A stretch of 64,000 bases of DNA, taken from Chengkuizengella marina (lineage in GTDB: Bacteria > Bacillota > Bacilli > Paenibacillales > KCTC-33759). Below, piece by piece: positions 1 through 9,458 of this stretch (the stretch's first letter is position 1; each line of letters starts with the position of its first letter). Both the position numbers and the translations under genes were made by a program. The notes below the pieces were generated by a model. The model worked only from the letters and a program-made list of their open reading frames with translations, had not been told where the DNA came from and searched no databases. The stretch lies in contig NZ_SIJB01000016.1 in NCBI RefSeq assembly GCF_009910845.1, forward strand, positions 1 through 64,000, written 5' to 3'.

Positions 1-75
1 TTAAATAGCGAAAAAATAAAGAAGGCAACTGCTTTTCCTCCCACCCCTGAAGGAGTGGGTTTCCAAGCCGAAAAG
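1..75 (-). mobile_element. possible IS200/IS605-type end remnant
   Basis: Read leftward, bases 22-60 contain GGAAACCCACTCCTTCAGG followed by GGTGGGAGG, a GC-rich hairpin (CCCACYCCT against AGGRGTGGG) flanked by GGAAA and GGAGG. That arrangement is typical of the subterminal hairpin or omega-RNA end of IS200/IS605 elements that carry tnpB. No tnpA or tnpB coding sequence lies inside the window, so either the element continues to the left or this is a relic. It could also be an unrelated hairpin at the end of the lysis operon. Confidence 0.35.
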
Positions 76-104
76 TATATGATATTTCACTCCCACGCTG
101 TAAA

Positions 105-145
105 TAAAAAAAGGAAAAAGAGAGAATTTTTCAAATTCTCTTCCT
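105..145 (-). terminator. terminator of the lysis operon
   Basis: The inverted repeat AGAGAATTT / AAATTCTCT (121-141) is followed on the leftward transcript by CTTTTTCC and a run of T. It lies about 75 bases downstream of the last lysis gene. A hairpin plus T-run of this kind is a rho-independent terminator. Confidence 0.75.
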
Positions 146-218
146 CCTTAATTATTTATTTAAAATAAAATTTAGTTTACTTTGCACCTGACATCATTTT
201 TTGAAAGTAGATTAAATA

Positions 219-605
219 TTACGCTCGTGCCTCAAACCCCAAAGCATTCTCAACAATGATTTCAATCAAAAGCTCATTCTCATAATCAATCTCAACTTCT
301 AAAGACTTTAATCTAGAAATAATAGCTGTAATTGTTTCTTGTTTTATATATTCTAAATCTTCACTTTCATCAACATCTTGAGCATACAATATAATATCTC
401 GAATTGCATCGAATACTGACTCGAACTTTTCTTTATTATCAACATCAACGTTTTTACTTACTATGATCTTTACAAACAATAAAAGTTGATCTGTTAATTT
501 AATAGAATCATGGGTTACATAACCTTTACTCTTCAAATATGGATATAAAAATAATCCAATAACAATTATTACAACACTAATTAATATAATCCAAACTGTT
601 TCCAT
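219..605 (-). CDS. LLH-type holin-like membrane protein
   Basis: This 128-residue protein has one N-terminal membrane segment (about residues 5-24) followed by a charged, acidic helical region. That layout matches phage holins of the LLH superfamily, small proteins that permeabilise the membrane so that endolysin can reach the wall. Its ATG overlaps the stop of the amidase gene by one base (TAATG), so the two are probably translationally coupled. It is the last gene of the lysis module, just before a terminator. Holin function is inferred from topology and neighbours, and two other small membrane proteins next door could share or hold that role. Confidence 0.6.
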   Translation of the reverse strand: METVWIILISVVIIVIGLFLYPYLKSKGYVTHDSIKLTDQLLLFVKIIVSKNVDVDNKEKFESVFDAIRDIILYAQDVDESEDLEYIKQETITAIISRLKSLEVEIDYENELLIEIIVENALGFEARA

Positions 606-1384
606 TATTTCTCCTCCTTATCGTTATCACTCAATCTATCTAACATGACGAAGAACAGCCAAGGCATATCATTGATGACATCTTGAGGTTTTTCAGAAAC
701 TTTCTTCTTCCAATCTTCAGCGTTATTTACTAAATCTTTCTTATTCAAATTATCAATAGCTTGATGTGCTAAATTAATTTCCCAATCTTTTAATTTCATT
801 ATAACTTCCTCCTTAGATAAACATTCATAATATTCCTTGATTACATCCTTGAGTAATTGATCATAAGATTTTCCCAATTTTGAAAGTGAATTTTGGGGAT
901 CAGTTTTTCTCTGAGGATCTAAAATATGATGTCCAACAATAGCTTTTGATGGATTCAATCCAAATTTGTAGCAAATATAAGCTAGTATCCAAGCATATCT
1001 TTTATAAGATTCTTCATTACTGATATTTCCTCGTTTATATGAATAGCAAAGCTCAACACCGATAGCAATATCATTGGCATCGTCTCCAAATAATTGATTA
1101 TCCATCGTTTTTTGATACTGAACATGCCACGCCTTTTCTGGTGTTCCTGTTAATGCTGGAATACACTCATAAATCCCAGTGTGATCCACAAAAATATGAG
1201 CAGAAGCACTCATTATATTTCTAGAATTCTCATAATATTTAATATTCTGTAAAGCTGTTGAACCATCATTTCCAGTATCATGAGCAACAATAAACCCCAC
1301 TCTTGGCATCTTGATTCCTGAACGCCTTTTTGTGCCAGAAGTGAGGTATTTCTTATTAATTGAATATTTCATTTTGAAACTCAA
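605..1384 (-). CDS. N-acetylmuramoyl-L-alanine amidase (endolysin)
   Basis: This 259-residue endolysin has an N-terminal Amidase_2 (PGRP-like) zinc amidase domain, about residues 28-180. It cleaves the bond between muramic acid and L-alanine in peptidoglycan at the end of the lytic cycle. Visible zinc-site elements are VAHDTG (His35), the HI of the SASAHIFVD segment, and GHHILDPQRKTDP near residue 152, which carries the catalytic-site Lys/Thr-Asp of the family. The C-terminal 80 residues are a small helical region of unknown function, probably for wall binding. TTG is taken as the start because AAGGGATGATT lies about 10 bases upstream; ATG at 1372 is an alternative. It sits between holin-like genes. 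Confidence 0.92.
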   Translation of the reverse strand: MSFKMKYSINKKYLTSGTKRRSGIKMPRVGFIVAHDTGNDGSTALQNIKYYENSRNIMSASAHIFVDHTGIYECIPALTGTPEKAWHVQYQKTMDNQLFGDDANDIAIGVELCYSYKRGNISNEESYKRYAWILAYICYKFGLNPSKAIVGHHILDPQRKTDPQNSLSKLGKSYDQLLKDVIKEYYECLSKEEVIMKLKDWEINLAHQAIDNLNKKDLVNNAEDWKKKVSEKPQDVINDMPWLFFVMLDRLSDNDKEEK

Positions 1385-1402
1385 ACTTAATCATCCCTTT
1401 CT

Positions 1403-1657
1403 TTAAATTGGAATATCGTTATCTCCTTCTTTTTTTGATTTATTAAAACCACTTATTGCTTCCTTAGCCATGTTAAAAGCATTTATTCCTGCTATTGCAT
1501 ATATCAGAGTACTCATAAAAGTAAGTAAATTATCTGAGATATCACCATCTAATACATACATCGTTAATCCGAAGAATGATGAAATTAAAAATATTAGAAT
1601 TAATGCACTAACCTTTACTTCATCAACAGAAAAGACCTTATCAAATAAATTATTCAT
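1403..1657 (-). CDS. small two-helix membrane protein, holin candidate
   Basis: This 84-residue protein has two predicted membrane segments (about residues 17-36 and 43-62) joined by a short acidic loop, with a charged C-terminal tail rich in Lys, Asp and Glu. The topology fits a class II phage holin or an antiholin. It lies immediately upstream of the amidase and downstream of the XhlA-like gene in one leftward lysis operon with short gaps. Family membership could not be recognised from sequence alone, so the holin role rests on topology and position. Confidence 0.6.
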   Translation of the reverse strand: MNNLFDKVFSVDEVKVSALILIFLISSFFGLTMYVLDGDISDNLLTFMSTLIYAIAGINAFNMAKEAISGFNKSKKEGDNDIPI

Positions 1658-1668
1658 TTAAATCCTCC

Positions 1669-1971
1669 CTAACCAAGTGTTTCTTTTAGTAATATCGTTA
1701 AAATAGAACCCAAAATCCCTATTAAAAACCAAACTGATTTTGACCAAAGTTGCTCCCATTTAGTTGTTGAACCTTCTCTAAACTTCTCTAAATTTTGTGT
1801 TAATTCATTAATCTCTTTGTCTCGACTTCTGAACATTTCATTAATCTCATCTCTAGGGATAAAAGTCTTATTCCAGGTGTCTAGCTTGTTATCCATTTTC
1901 ATTATCAAATCACGCATTGCCTTAATCTCAGCTTCTAACTTTGCCAGTCTCTCAATATCTTGCTTATCCAT
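1669..1971 (-). CDS. xhlA: XhlA-like (haemolysin XhlA family) protein
   Basis: This 100-residue protein has a long N-terminal coiled coil (residues 1-70, heptads such as IERLAKLEAEIKAMRDLI) and one C-terminal membrane segment near residues 78-96. This is the XhlA layout known from the Bacillus PBSX prophage, where XhlA works with holin XhlB and an amidase in host lysis. It follows the XkdX gene after a terminator and heads the lysis gene group. Confidence 0.75.
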   Translation of the reverse strand: MDKQDIERLAKLEAEIKAMRDLIMKMDNKLDTWNKTFIPRDEINEMFRSRDKEINELTQNLEKFREGSTTKWEQLWSKSVWFLIGILGSILTILLKETLG

Positions 1972-2013
1972 TTCAAATCAATTCCTCCAATTTATGGTCA
2001 TAGTAAATCTATA

Positions 2014-2045
2014 TAAAAAGAGTAGCGAAAAAAAGCCACTCTTTG
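2014..2045 (-). terminator. terminator between tail and lysis genes
   Basis: On the leftward strand AAAGAGTGGC and GCTACTCTTT form a stem with one G-T pair around a T-rich loop, followed by a short T-run (2016-2044). It separates the XkdX gene from the lysis genes. Some read-through must occur unless the lysis genes have their own promoter. Confidence 0.7.
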
Positions 2046-2058
2046 AAAAAAAGCGACT

Positions 2059-2078
2059 GATAAAATCGGTATTTTATC
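2059..2078. promoter_or_regulatory. class A dispersed palindrome
   Basis: GATAAAAT-CGGT-ATTTTATC is a perfect inverted repeat in the gap between the XkdX and XhlA genes. It matches the arms of the 24-25 base near-palindrome found in other gaps (consensus CCRATAAAA-N6-TTTTATYGG), though its outer bases differ. It is probably a protein binding site of the phage regulatory network. Confidence 0.6.
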
Positions 2079-2085
2079 GAACGAA

Positions 2086-2220
2086 TCAAGCTACATATTC
2101 TTCACCTGTAATCTCCAAAAACTCAGCTTCAGTAATCTTTTCTCTCTCAACAAAAACCTTCACCTGGTCAATGGTATAATACTTCGGATAATATCGCTCA
2201 ACAATCTTTTTCCAATCCAT
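2086..2220 (-). CDS. xkdX: XkdX family protein
   Basis: This short gene encodes 44 residues beginning MDWKKIVERYYPKYYTIDQV and ending in ITGEEYVA. The small size, the Trp-Lys N-terminus and the EITGEEY ending are hallmarks of the XkdX family of Bacillus phages. In PBSX, xkdX lies between the tail protein XkdW and the lysis genes, as here. Its exact function is unknown; it is a small structural or assembly protein of the tail region. The ATG overlaps the preceding stop by one base. Confidence 0.85.
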   Translation of the reverse strand: MDWKKIVERYYPKYYTIDQVKVFVEREKITEAEFLEITGEEYVA

Positions 2221-3155
2221 TAAATGACACCTCCCTCAACAAGTGATAATGTAAGTCCAGCTAATTCACTTTCTAGTTCTTCAATCTGATTTTCTTTTTC
2301 AAGTGAATCAAGAAACTGTGTAGCATTTTCACTTTCTAACTCTTCGATTTGACTCTCCTTTTGTAAAGAATCAAAAATGAGATTTGCATTTTCTTCTTTT
2401 AGTAATTCAAGTTCATCTTCCGTTGTAAGGGGTACAGGTCTAGATTTAATATCCATTACATCATCATAAGTAAACTTAGTCATATGAGTTTTAAAAGTGA
2501 TTACTTCAGTAACCTCAATATCTTCATATGCAAGTTCTAATTCTTCTGTCCATTCTTCGTGATCTTCGGTGATTTCAAGAGGTTCTTGATCTTCATAGTT
2601 TGTTATAGTTTCCTCGATTTCTTTGTAGTAGAGTAGGTTTTCCTCATCATCCATTTGATGGACTTCTACTTGGTCGGCAGTAAAGAGTGGAATCATTTGA
2701 CCTGTAGGGACTTGCCCCCAATAGAGTAGGTTTCCTTCATCATCCGTTTTGTGAATATCATCGTATGTCTCGGTTTCTTCATTCCACACTTGCTCAATGA
2801 CGGGTTCATCGGTAAATTCTATAGTTTCGCCCTTGACTGTTTTTTCGTATGTCTTTTGGTTTCCTTGGTCATCTAGTAAAGGTATTTGAATTGTCTCTAT
2901 ATTCGTCACTGGATCATCCGTTGTTTCAGTAGTTTCAATTATCTTAGTGATTGTTTCATTCACTTCTAACTGAGGTTGAGAAAGCAAGTATAAAACGTTA
3001 CCTTCCTCGTCAAACTTTTGTTTCTGTTCAATGTTATAGATTGTTTTTTGTGCATTTTCTAAGTACACATTTTGGATTGCATATTCAAAAGGCTGTGGAT
3101 CTCGATTGAGTCCCACAACCTTGTTAGTGCTTATGCTTATAATTACAGTATCCAT
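2220..3155 (-). CDS. tail-region protein with C-terminal coiled-coil repeats
   Basis: The 311-residue product is very acidic and rich in Thr, Glu and Asp, with repeated YxLSQPQ-, NLLYWGQVPTG- and NLLYYKEIEE-type beta segments. The C-terminus holds two near-identical coiled-coil repeats: FDSLQKESQIEELESENA, then FLDSLEKENQIEELESELA. The N-terminus (VGLNRDPQPFEYAIQNVY) resembles hypothetical proteins found next to xkdX in Bacillus phages, where XkdW lies in PBSX. Position between the tail fibre and XkdX suggests a fibre accessory or baseplate protein. The function is not established. Confidence 0.65.
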   Translation of the reverse strand: MDTVIISISTNKVVGLNRDPQPFEYAIQNVYLENAQKTIYNIEQKQKFDEEGNVLYLLSQPQLEVNETITKIIETTETTDDPVTNIETIQIPLLDDQGNQKTYEKTVKGETIEFTDEPVIEQVWNEETETYDDIHKTDDEGNLLYWGQVPTGQMIPLFTADQVEVHQMDDEENLLYYKEIEETITNYEDQEPLEITEDHEEWTEELELAYEDIEVTEVITFKTHMTKFTYDDVMDIKSRPVPLTTEDELELLKEENANLIFDSLQKESQIEELESENATQFLDSLEKENQIEELESELAGLTLSLVEGGVI

Positions 3156-3156
3156 T

Positions 3157-6100
3157 TTACACCTCCTTGATTAGTGGATTTCCTGTAATTTTGTAATCTG
3201 CTTCTTCTGAATTATGTGAACTTCCACCTGAGATACATATTGCATCATTCCCATAACGTGTTCTAACTCGTAAATAGATTTCTTCATTTATTACTACAAG
3301 ACCAAAAATTATAGTTAAATGTGGGATTGGATATGCCAAATCTTGACCAATGAAAGCTGGTAAACTGCTATTAATGGAACCAATAGTTGCACTTTGAGAG
3401 TTAAGCCAAGAATTAATTATTGGAATATGAATAAAAGGCATGTCTGCATTACCATAACTAGAATGATTTTTTAACTCAACTTTTTCATTCAAAAGCAAAT
3501 AATCAAATACATCAGTTCCTTTAGGGAGTATAGGTGAAAGGATTTTGATTTTTGATTCACTGTCAGTATACTCCCTATGATGAATATCCCCTGTTCCTCT
3601 AGTTGTCACAACCAAATCATTAGACAATGTTAATATCTTACCTTCTTTAGTTTCTAACCCTTGATACGGCACATGGTCATACCAAAGAGCCACACTATCC
3701 GTTATTCCTGTGCGGTAATCTCTAATGAGATATTCTAGTTTTATCTCCTTTGTTTCTTTACGGACTTTGATGACGTTGGATTTGACGTAGTCTATTTCTT
3801 CGCTTAGTTCTACGTCTAGTTTGATGTAGTCGGTGTATACTATACTGTCACTGTTTACTCCTGCTGGATGGGTACTGTGGACTAGGATATAGACTTTTTG
3901 GTTGTTGGTGGTAACATTTACTGAACTTCCATCCCCTAAGCTAGATATTGTTGTGCTAGGAACTGATGAATTGTTTGAACCACCTGAATACTCAAACCAA
4001 GAGCTTATATCATTACGCCAATACATTATTTTTACCCCATAAGCCAATCCACCACTCCCATCATCACCTTGACCGTATCCAGTCCATGAAACGGTGAGTT
4101 TACGGATAACTTCTTTTAGTTCTGATAGAGATAAGCCTAAGTGGGATAGGTCGAATTCGAATAAATTGGCTCTATACGAATTATCATTTGTAACATAATT
4201 ACTAAGTAAATTACCATCCATTTTAGATAAAGAATTATAATTATAATCTGTTAATTCAGTTACAAAATCAGAAGGTGTTAGGGTTGTGATATCTGTCGCT
4301 TCTAAATTGTATGCTTTATGCGGTACACTAATATCATCCCCTACGACTTTCCCCAAATAGTTTAACGTGGGTTTAGATTTTCGCCCTGGTGTCCATGTTG
4401 GGTTAGGATTGATGCCTTTTTCTATTTTGAAATTAGAACATCTTAACATAGGTGTTCTATCAGGTATATCTATATGTTCCTTATTAAGCGCCCAACAATA
4501 GAAATAATTTGCAGTACTATTCTTATCAAACTTTTTAGTAACATATATTCTTCGCTTTTCTCCTTTTTTCATAGTTGTTTGCGTTTCAGTAGAGCCTGCT
4601 ATATTGTCATAAAGATTAACTGAATAGCGAAATTCTTCATCATATAAGGCTTCTATAACCGCAGAATATGTCACATATTCATTTAAAGGAGGGTTGTCAA
4701 TATAGTTCAAAAAACCGATAATAGCATTATCATTTCCGTCCGACTTATAGGAAATTTCTATTACTCCTTTATCAACTGCATCTACATAAGAGCTATTATC
4801 GTAAATATAAAATCCTTTCACATCCACAGGAAATGCCTGATTCGTTGTCAAAAGGTTCTCAGTCATCACTGGAAACTCATTTTCTGGAACATGTACATCA
4901 TATCCTGTTTCGGATACATCGACTTGGATTTCCAACTCAACGTAATCTGTATAGATGGTAGATTTTACCTTAAAATCATAAATAGCTTCTTGGCCTGCTG
5001 TGACTCTTGCTGTATCATTAATTCTTTCTAAAGTAAACTGGATTCCATTTACATCAACTACTTTCCAAAGATTTTCACCAGATTCCGTATGAGAAAGATA
5101 ATCTCCTATTTTCACATAGTCTCTTATATTTTCTGAAATAATGTACGTTCTTTCTTCCCCTGTTTCAATTGTGTCATCTATAGGAAATAATAGTGATGTT
5201 TTTACATCTACTGCTGGATCGGTGTAGGTTAGATAGTGGGCAAAACCATTATCATCAATATATTGCGGATGATTGTTCATATTTACAGTAAAATCAATTT
5301 TTGTTACAGCACTATTTGTATGAGTGGCAGGCTCGTAAAAATACCATGAATTATCATCATTTCTCCACCCACTTAAAATAGCCTTATTCCCACTAGGACT
5401 CCAACCATATCCCCACCAATTACATGCTATTCTATATATCCTATCCTTCAATCTTTGCACCTTATCTTCAATTGTCACGCAACCTTCAAAAAAACCTTCG
5501 CCTAGTTTGTCGGTGATGGCTCGGATGATGTTGAAGGAGAATATGTGTTGAGTTTGATTTAAATTTATCTCTGTTGCTGAATCATATGATATATTATCAT
5601 GTTTACTTATTTCTCTATAATTAATATCCGTAATCTCATGTGTAAATTCATCAGGACTGTATAAATGCTCACCATTTCCAACGGCCTTTGTTATATGAGG
5701 GTTTAAGTCCGTATCCCCACCATATTTCCCCTCAAAATTAGCCTTAATCGTCACAATACCCTCATCAGATTTAACTAACTTCTGCTTATTCACTTCACCT
5801 TCCAGCACTTCAGTTGGTACATGTTCAATTCCGTTTCCACCTGCATAGTTAATACTATACTCAATCAAAATATCTGCTGTATTATCACTTGGCGGTGTGT
5901 CTATAGTATAGGTTGCTTCACTTGTTGCTAGATTTGTCCATGTTCCGATGATACCATCAGCTTTGACCTTTGGAGTTGATGTGTCTGCTGTGGTTTCTAC
6001 TATCCAATAGGTGCTTATGTCAGAACTGTTGTATTCTACATCCGTTGAAACAATATTATTGTCAACGTCTATATCAATTACAGTAATGGTTAAACTATAA

Positions 6101-9100
6101 TCTATTTCGTAGTCTGGTTGCCAAAGATTATAAGTGTCTCCTATGGAGAGTTTCGACACATCAGTTACTGTGAATTTTGTAGAGTCTACAGTTAAATCTT
6201 TGTGAGTTTGACCATCTGCATAGCTAATAATCTTAGTTAATGCTGTATCTTCATCAATCACACCACTAACAATACCATCATAACCATTAATTTTAATCGT
6301 ATCTCCTGATATCCATTCACCCTCAACACTTTGTGCAACCTCTATATGTGGTAAATGTCCATTAGATAAAACTTCTATTTTATCGGACACTTTTTGACTT
6401 GTTTGTGCATCGGATAGGATGCGTTTTTGGTCGGTTAAATCGAATCTAGTATTTATTTCTCCGTTGGCGTAGTCGTATGGAACGTACCATTTTCCATGTG
6501 GGACGAATACTGGATTAGGCTGCTCACTTATGGAAAGACTTGGTGCATTTATATAAGCTGTAAAATCATAAGTGTTATTTCCATTAGGTCTGATATATAA
6601 ACGTGCATCGCTCCCTTGTATCGAAAAAGTAATACTATATTTAATCCACCCATTTTCTAAAGATTTTTTATTAGAAGATATTATTGATAGATTGTCATTA
6701 TTATAATAATCAATTGATTTTTTATCTTCCCACCCTTTTCCATAGAACGAAAAAGTGTATATTATCCCTTCTATGTGCTTAAGAACTAGATAAGTCCCTT
6801 TGTTCATTGGATTATAACCAGTATTTCCTGTATTGGTTGCTTTTAATTGCTGTGATTTTGTATTCGTAATATAAAATATATCATTTACTATGTCATAATC
6901 AGTAGCATTATAATTTCTAAAATCGGAACTAAGCGTGTCGACATTATTAAATAGTGGGTCTTTAAGTAAATTCTCAACAATATTAGGATAATTATTCACA
7001 TATGGGAGTTTTTTCACCAATTCCTCACCTGTGAATTCAGGGTCAACATCTATTTTATCGTAGGTTTCTTTATTTATTTCATATACTGCAAAATCTTTAC
7101 CGTAACCATATTCGCCGTCTATGCCATTAATATAAACATGGGGATTAATACGAGTTGCATCACTTTTAAAACTATCAGGTTCTAATTTTACATATGAATA
7201 TTTAAACTGTGAATCAGTTACCAATGCACTACTTCTATAGTCTCCACTAACAACATCTCCATCTACATATAGTTTTGTGCTTGTTGCTGTCCCATTTTTT
7301 ATTTGTGCTATAACTAGATAATAAGAATTTTCATTTACTACATAACTAGCATGATAAGCAGTTGCAGTAATATCGTCATTTATTTCAACTTTTATTAAAT
7401 CATCTTCTAAGGTTAAAATAGACCTAGAACCATTATTGATCCATCCATCTATTCCATTTTTAGAGATATCTCCATGAACTCCTATTAAATTAACCAATTC
7501 CCTAGTAATCCCATCATTACCTAACACCTTTACAGCTTGCAACTCAGGTTCAACATAACTAGGAGCTTTCTCCAATCCAAAATATTCTTTTTTCATGTCG
7601 ACATTTCCGTTTTTACCCTCTAGCAAACGATTAAATTCTTCTTGCATAACTTTGTTGTAATCTACACTTGTAAGGGATACTTTGTGGCGTAGGTCGATGA
7701 CGTCACGTTGATCTATGATGTTGGAAAATAGATTGTCTGGTCGGTCTGAGGTGTAAATGTAACCTCTTGCATCAGTCACACCACTGCTGCCAAAATGTTC
7801 TATGGTTATTTTGTTTGTTCCATCTTTAGATAAGACCTTAAACCCCCAAGTTGTATCATTAGAGTACCAAGTATCACCAACCACAACTTTTCCATAATCT
7901 AATTCTGCTATAGATATTTGCCTTACTTCATTATCATTTAATGTTGGGGAAAAAGTGTAATCTAGTACATAATACTCCCTAGCACCATTCGTATTTTCAA
8001 CGCTATATCCTCCACTGTTTCTACGTTTAATACGAAACATAGGGATGGCATAGACGTAGCCGTCTGCTGTGAGTAAGGCATCTTTTGAAGTATCAGAACC
8101 ATTACCAGCAATAAACATTCCTAGATCGTTGAAATGTAAAAAATACTCTGAATCATGATGTGTAGTAGCATGTGGGTTATTATATATACTTTCACCAAAA
8201 AACATATACATGGCATTGTTTGGACTGATAGGTTCAGAGTTTCCTCCTTGTGGTTTAACTAACTCATTTTTTTCTGAATAATTAATGATATTATGATCAA
8301 AAATTCCTTCAGAATAAGTTTCAAAATCAACCCCTGCAACACTTCTAAACCTCCAACTCATTTCATATCCATTACCCTCTATAGGAAAGTATGTTTCAAA
8401 GAAAACAAGATCCTCACGTATTCCCTCCGTTGGTGCAGGTGGTAAATCTATAATCGTTCCTGCTGAAATAGTGTTTAAATAGCCATTAACATTAACAACA
8501 GTGTCCTGTAAAATCTTAATTTTATTTGGCTCTGATAAGTCTAATTCTGAAAGATTTAGAAAACCTGAGTGGATACTATTACGTACTATTTCAGCTTTGG
8601 CATGATCGATAGTAGATAAAGCATTCGTCGTTGCATATCCAGTTAAATTCAAAGAATGGATATTAATCCATTCAGATCCATTGTACCTGTACCAATCATT
8701 TGTATCTTTTACCTGGACTACATCTCCCAACGATGGAGATGGATAAGTAATTGCAATATCTGCAAAACTGTCAACTGGATTCAAGTAATTTAATTTAGTG
8801 GTAGTGGCTGCACTATTAGCACTGTTTGTGGCTGCTTCAGTATTTACGATTGCTTCAGCAGTATTTGTTTGACGTTCTTGTTCTTGTCGTTCTCTAATTT
8901 CTTCTGCTGTCACACGATTGTCTTCTTCTTTTGCTATTCCCGAATTTAATTCTTGTACATTTTCAACTTCATTATCTAGAGTTTCATAAATTTCATCTAT
9001 ATCACCTTTTAATGTCTTTACGACTTCCCCATCATTTTGTTCGGTGTATACCATGGTAGATGGGATGTAATGTAGGCCAGTACCCTTGTATTGGAAATTT

Positions 9101-9369
9101 AATTGCAATCCATTCCTGGAACTATGAAATGTGACTATATTCGATACATAATCTATAGTGAATTGATTTTCATCTAGCTCACCACTCGATTTCTCTACCC
9201 ATTCAACTGCGTCCCCAGTAACTTTAACTTTATGAAATCTATCAGGAATTTCTTTAAGTAGTGCTTTAGAATTTACAACTAACACCGATTCACTAATGTC
9301 TATGTATGGATCATCATCAGTACCAGCTCTGCGTTTTGTTAAAATTGGATCATTGTATTCAAAACTCAA
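3157..9369 (-). CDS. giant tail fibre / receptor-binding protein
   Basis: At about 2,070 residues this is the largest protein of the window. The N-terminal 150 residues resemble a baseplate-attachment domain, followed by a short coiled coil (near residues 120-180 of the mature product) and a LGDVVQVKDTNDWYRYNGSEW motif common in phage fibres. The rest is a chain of beta-rich modules, several apparently repeated: LPHIEVAQSVEGEW, FVPHGKWYVPYDYANGEI and paired GYGWSPSGN / GYGQGDDGS modules that look like carbohydrate-binding sandwiches. It likely binds the host surface. TTG at 9369 is chosen because GGAG lies eight bases upstream. An in-frame ATG at 9405 falls inside a terminator hairpin and is unlikely. 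Confidence 0.8.
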   Translation of the reverse strand: MSFEYNDPILTKRRAGTDDDPYIDISESVLVVNSKALLKEIPDRFHKVKVTGDAVEWVEKSSGELDENQFTIDYVSNIVTFHSSRNGLQLNFQYKGTGLHYIPSTMVYTEQNDGEVVKTLKGDIDEIYETLDNEVENVQELNSGIAKEEDNRVTAEEIRERQEQERQTNTAEAIVNTEAATNSANSAATTTKLNYLNPVDSFADIAITYPSPSLGDVVQVKDTNDWYRYNGSEWINIHSLNLTGYATTNALSTIDHAKAEIVRNSIHSGFLNLSELDLSEPNKIKILQDTVVNVNGYLNTISAGTIIDLPPAPTEGIREDLVFFETYFPIEGNGYEMSWRFRSVAGVDFETYSEGIFDHNIINYSEKNELVKPQGGNSEPISPNNAMYMFFGESIYNNPHATTHHDSEYFLHFNDLGMFIAGNGSDTSKDALLTADGYVYAIPMFRIKRRNSGGYSVENTNGAREYYVLDYTFSPTLNDNEVRQISIAELDYGKVVVGDTWYSNDTTWGFKVLSKDGTNKITIEHFGSSGVTDARGYIYTSDRPDNLFSNIIDQRDVIDLRHKVSLTSVDYNKVMQEEFNRLLEGKNGNVDMKKEYFGLEKAPSYVEPELQAVKVLGNDGITRELVNLIGVHGDISKNGIDGWINNGSRSILTLEDDLIKVEINDDITATAYHASYVVNENSYYLVIAQIKNGTATSTKLYVDGDVVSGDYRSSALVTDSQFKYSYVKLEPDSFKSDATRINPHVYINGIDGEYGYGKDFAVYEINKETYDKIDVDPEFTGEELVKKLPYVNNYPNIVENLLKDPLFNNVDTLSSDFRNYNATDYDIVNDIFYITNTKSQQLKATNTGNTGYNPMNKGTYLVLKHIEGIIYTFSFYGKGWEDKKSIDYYNNDNLSIISSNKKSLENGWIKYSITFSIQGSDARLYIRPNGNNTYDFTAYINAPSLSISEQPNPVFVPHGKWYVPYDYANGEINTRFDLTDQKRILSDAQTSQKVSDKIEVLSNGHLPHIEVAQSVEGEWISGDTIKINGYDGIVSGVIDEDTALTKIISYADGQTHKDLTVDSTKFTVTDVSKLSIGDTYNLWQPDYEIDYSLTITVIDIDVDNNIVSTDVEYNSSDISTYWIVETTADTSTPKVKADGIIGTWTNLATSEATYTIDTPPSDNTADILIEYSINYAGGNGIEHVPTEVLEGEVNKQKLVKSDEGIVTIKANFEGKYGGDTDLNPHITKAVGNGEHLYSPDEFTHEITDINYREISKHDNISYDSATEINLNQTQHIFSFNIIRAITDKLGEGFFEGCVTIEDKVQRLKDRIYRIACNWWGYGWSPSGNKAILSGWRNDDNSWYFYEPATHTNSAVTKIDFTVNMNNHPQYIDDNGFAHYLTYTDPAVDVKTSLLFPIDDTIETGEERTYIISENIRDYVKIGDYLSHTESGENLWKVVDVNGIQFTLERINDTARVTAGQEAIYDFKVKSTIYTDYVELEIQVDVSETGYDVHVPENEFPVMTENLLTTNQAFPVDVKGFYIYDNSSYVDAVDKGVIEISYKSDGNDNAIIGFLNYIDNPPLNEYVTYSAVIEALYDEEFRYSVNLYDNIAGSTETQTTMKKGEKRRIYVTKKFDKNSTANYFYCWALNKEHIDIPDRTPMLRCSNFKIEKGINPNPTWTPGRKSKPTLNYLGKVVGDDISVPHKAYNLEATDITTLTPSDFVTELTDYNYNSLSKMDGNLLSNYVTNDNSYRANLFEFDLSHLGLSLSELKEVIRKLTVSWTGYGQGDDGSGGLAYGVKIMYWRNDISSWFEYSGGSNNSSVPSTTISSLGDGSSVNVTTNNQKVYILVHSTHPAGVNSDSIVYTDYIKLDVELSEEIDYVKSNVIKVRKETKEIKLEYLIRDYRTGITDSVALWYDHVPYQGLETKEGKILTLSNDLVVTTRGTGDIHHREYTDSESKIKILSPILPKGTDVFDYLLLNEKVELKNHSSYGNADMPFIHIPIINSWLNSQSATIGSINSSLPAFIGQDLAYPIPHLTIIFGLVVINEEIYLRVRTRYGNDAICISGGSSHNSEEADYKITGNPLIKEV

Positions 9370-9395
9370 CCTGCCATCTCCTTTTCTTTGCAAAT

Positions 9396-9425
9396 CAAAA
9401 AGCACCTCTTAATCGAGATGCTTTG
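9396..9425 (-). terminator. terminator just upstream of the tail fibre
   Basis: On the leftward strand AAAGCATCTC-gatta-AGAGGTGCTTTTT forms a strong hairpin ending in five T residues, only about 30 bases before the fibre start codon. As the fibre has no clear own promoter here, this looks like a partial terminator or a regulated read-through point. Confidence 0.65.
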
Positions 9426-9431
9426 TTTGTT

Positions 9432-9455
9432 CCAATAAAAGTCTAGTTTTATCGG
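9432..9455. promoter_or_regulatory. class A dispersed operator-like palindrome
   Basis: CCAATAAAA-GTCTAG-TTTTATCGG, a 24-base near-palindrome. It lies between a small tail-region gene and the fibre gene, directly before the terminator hairpin in the direction of transcription. The same sequence with small changes recurs at 13812, 28970, 31399 and elsewhere. Confidence 0.65.
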
Positions 9456-9458
9456 GTA

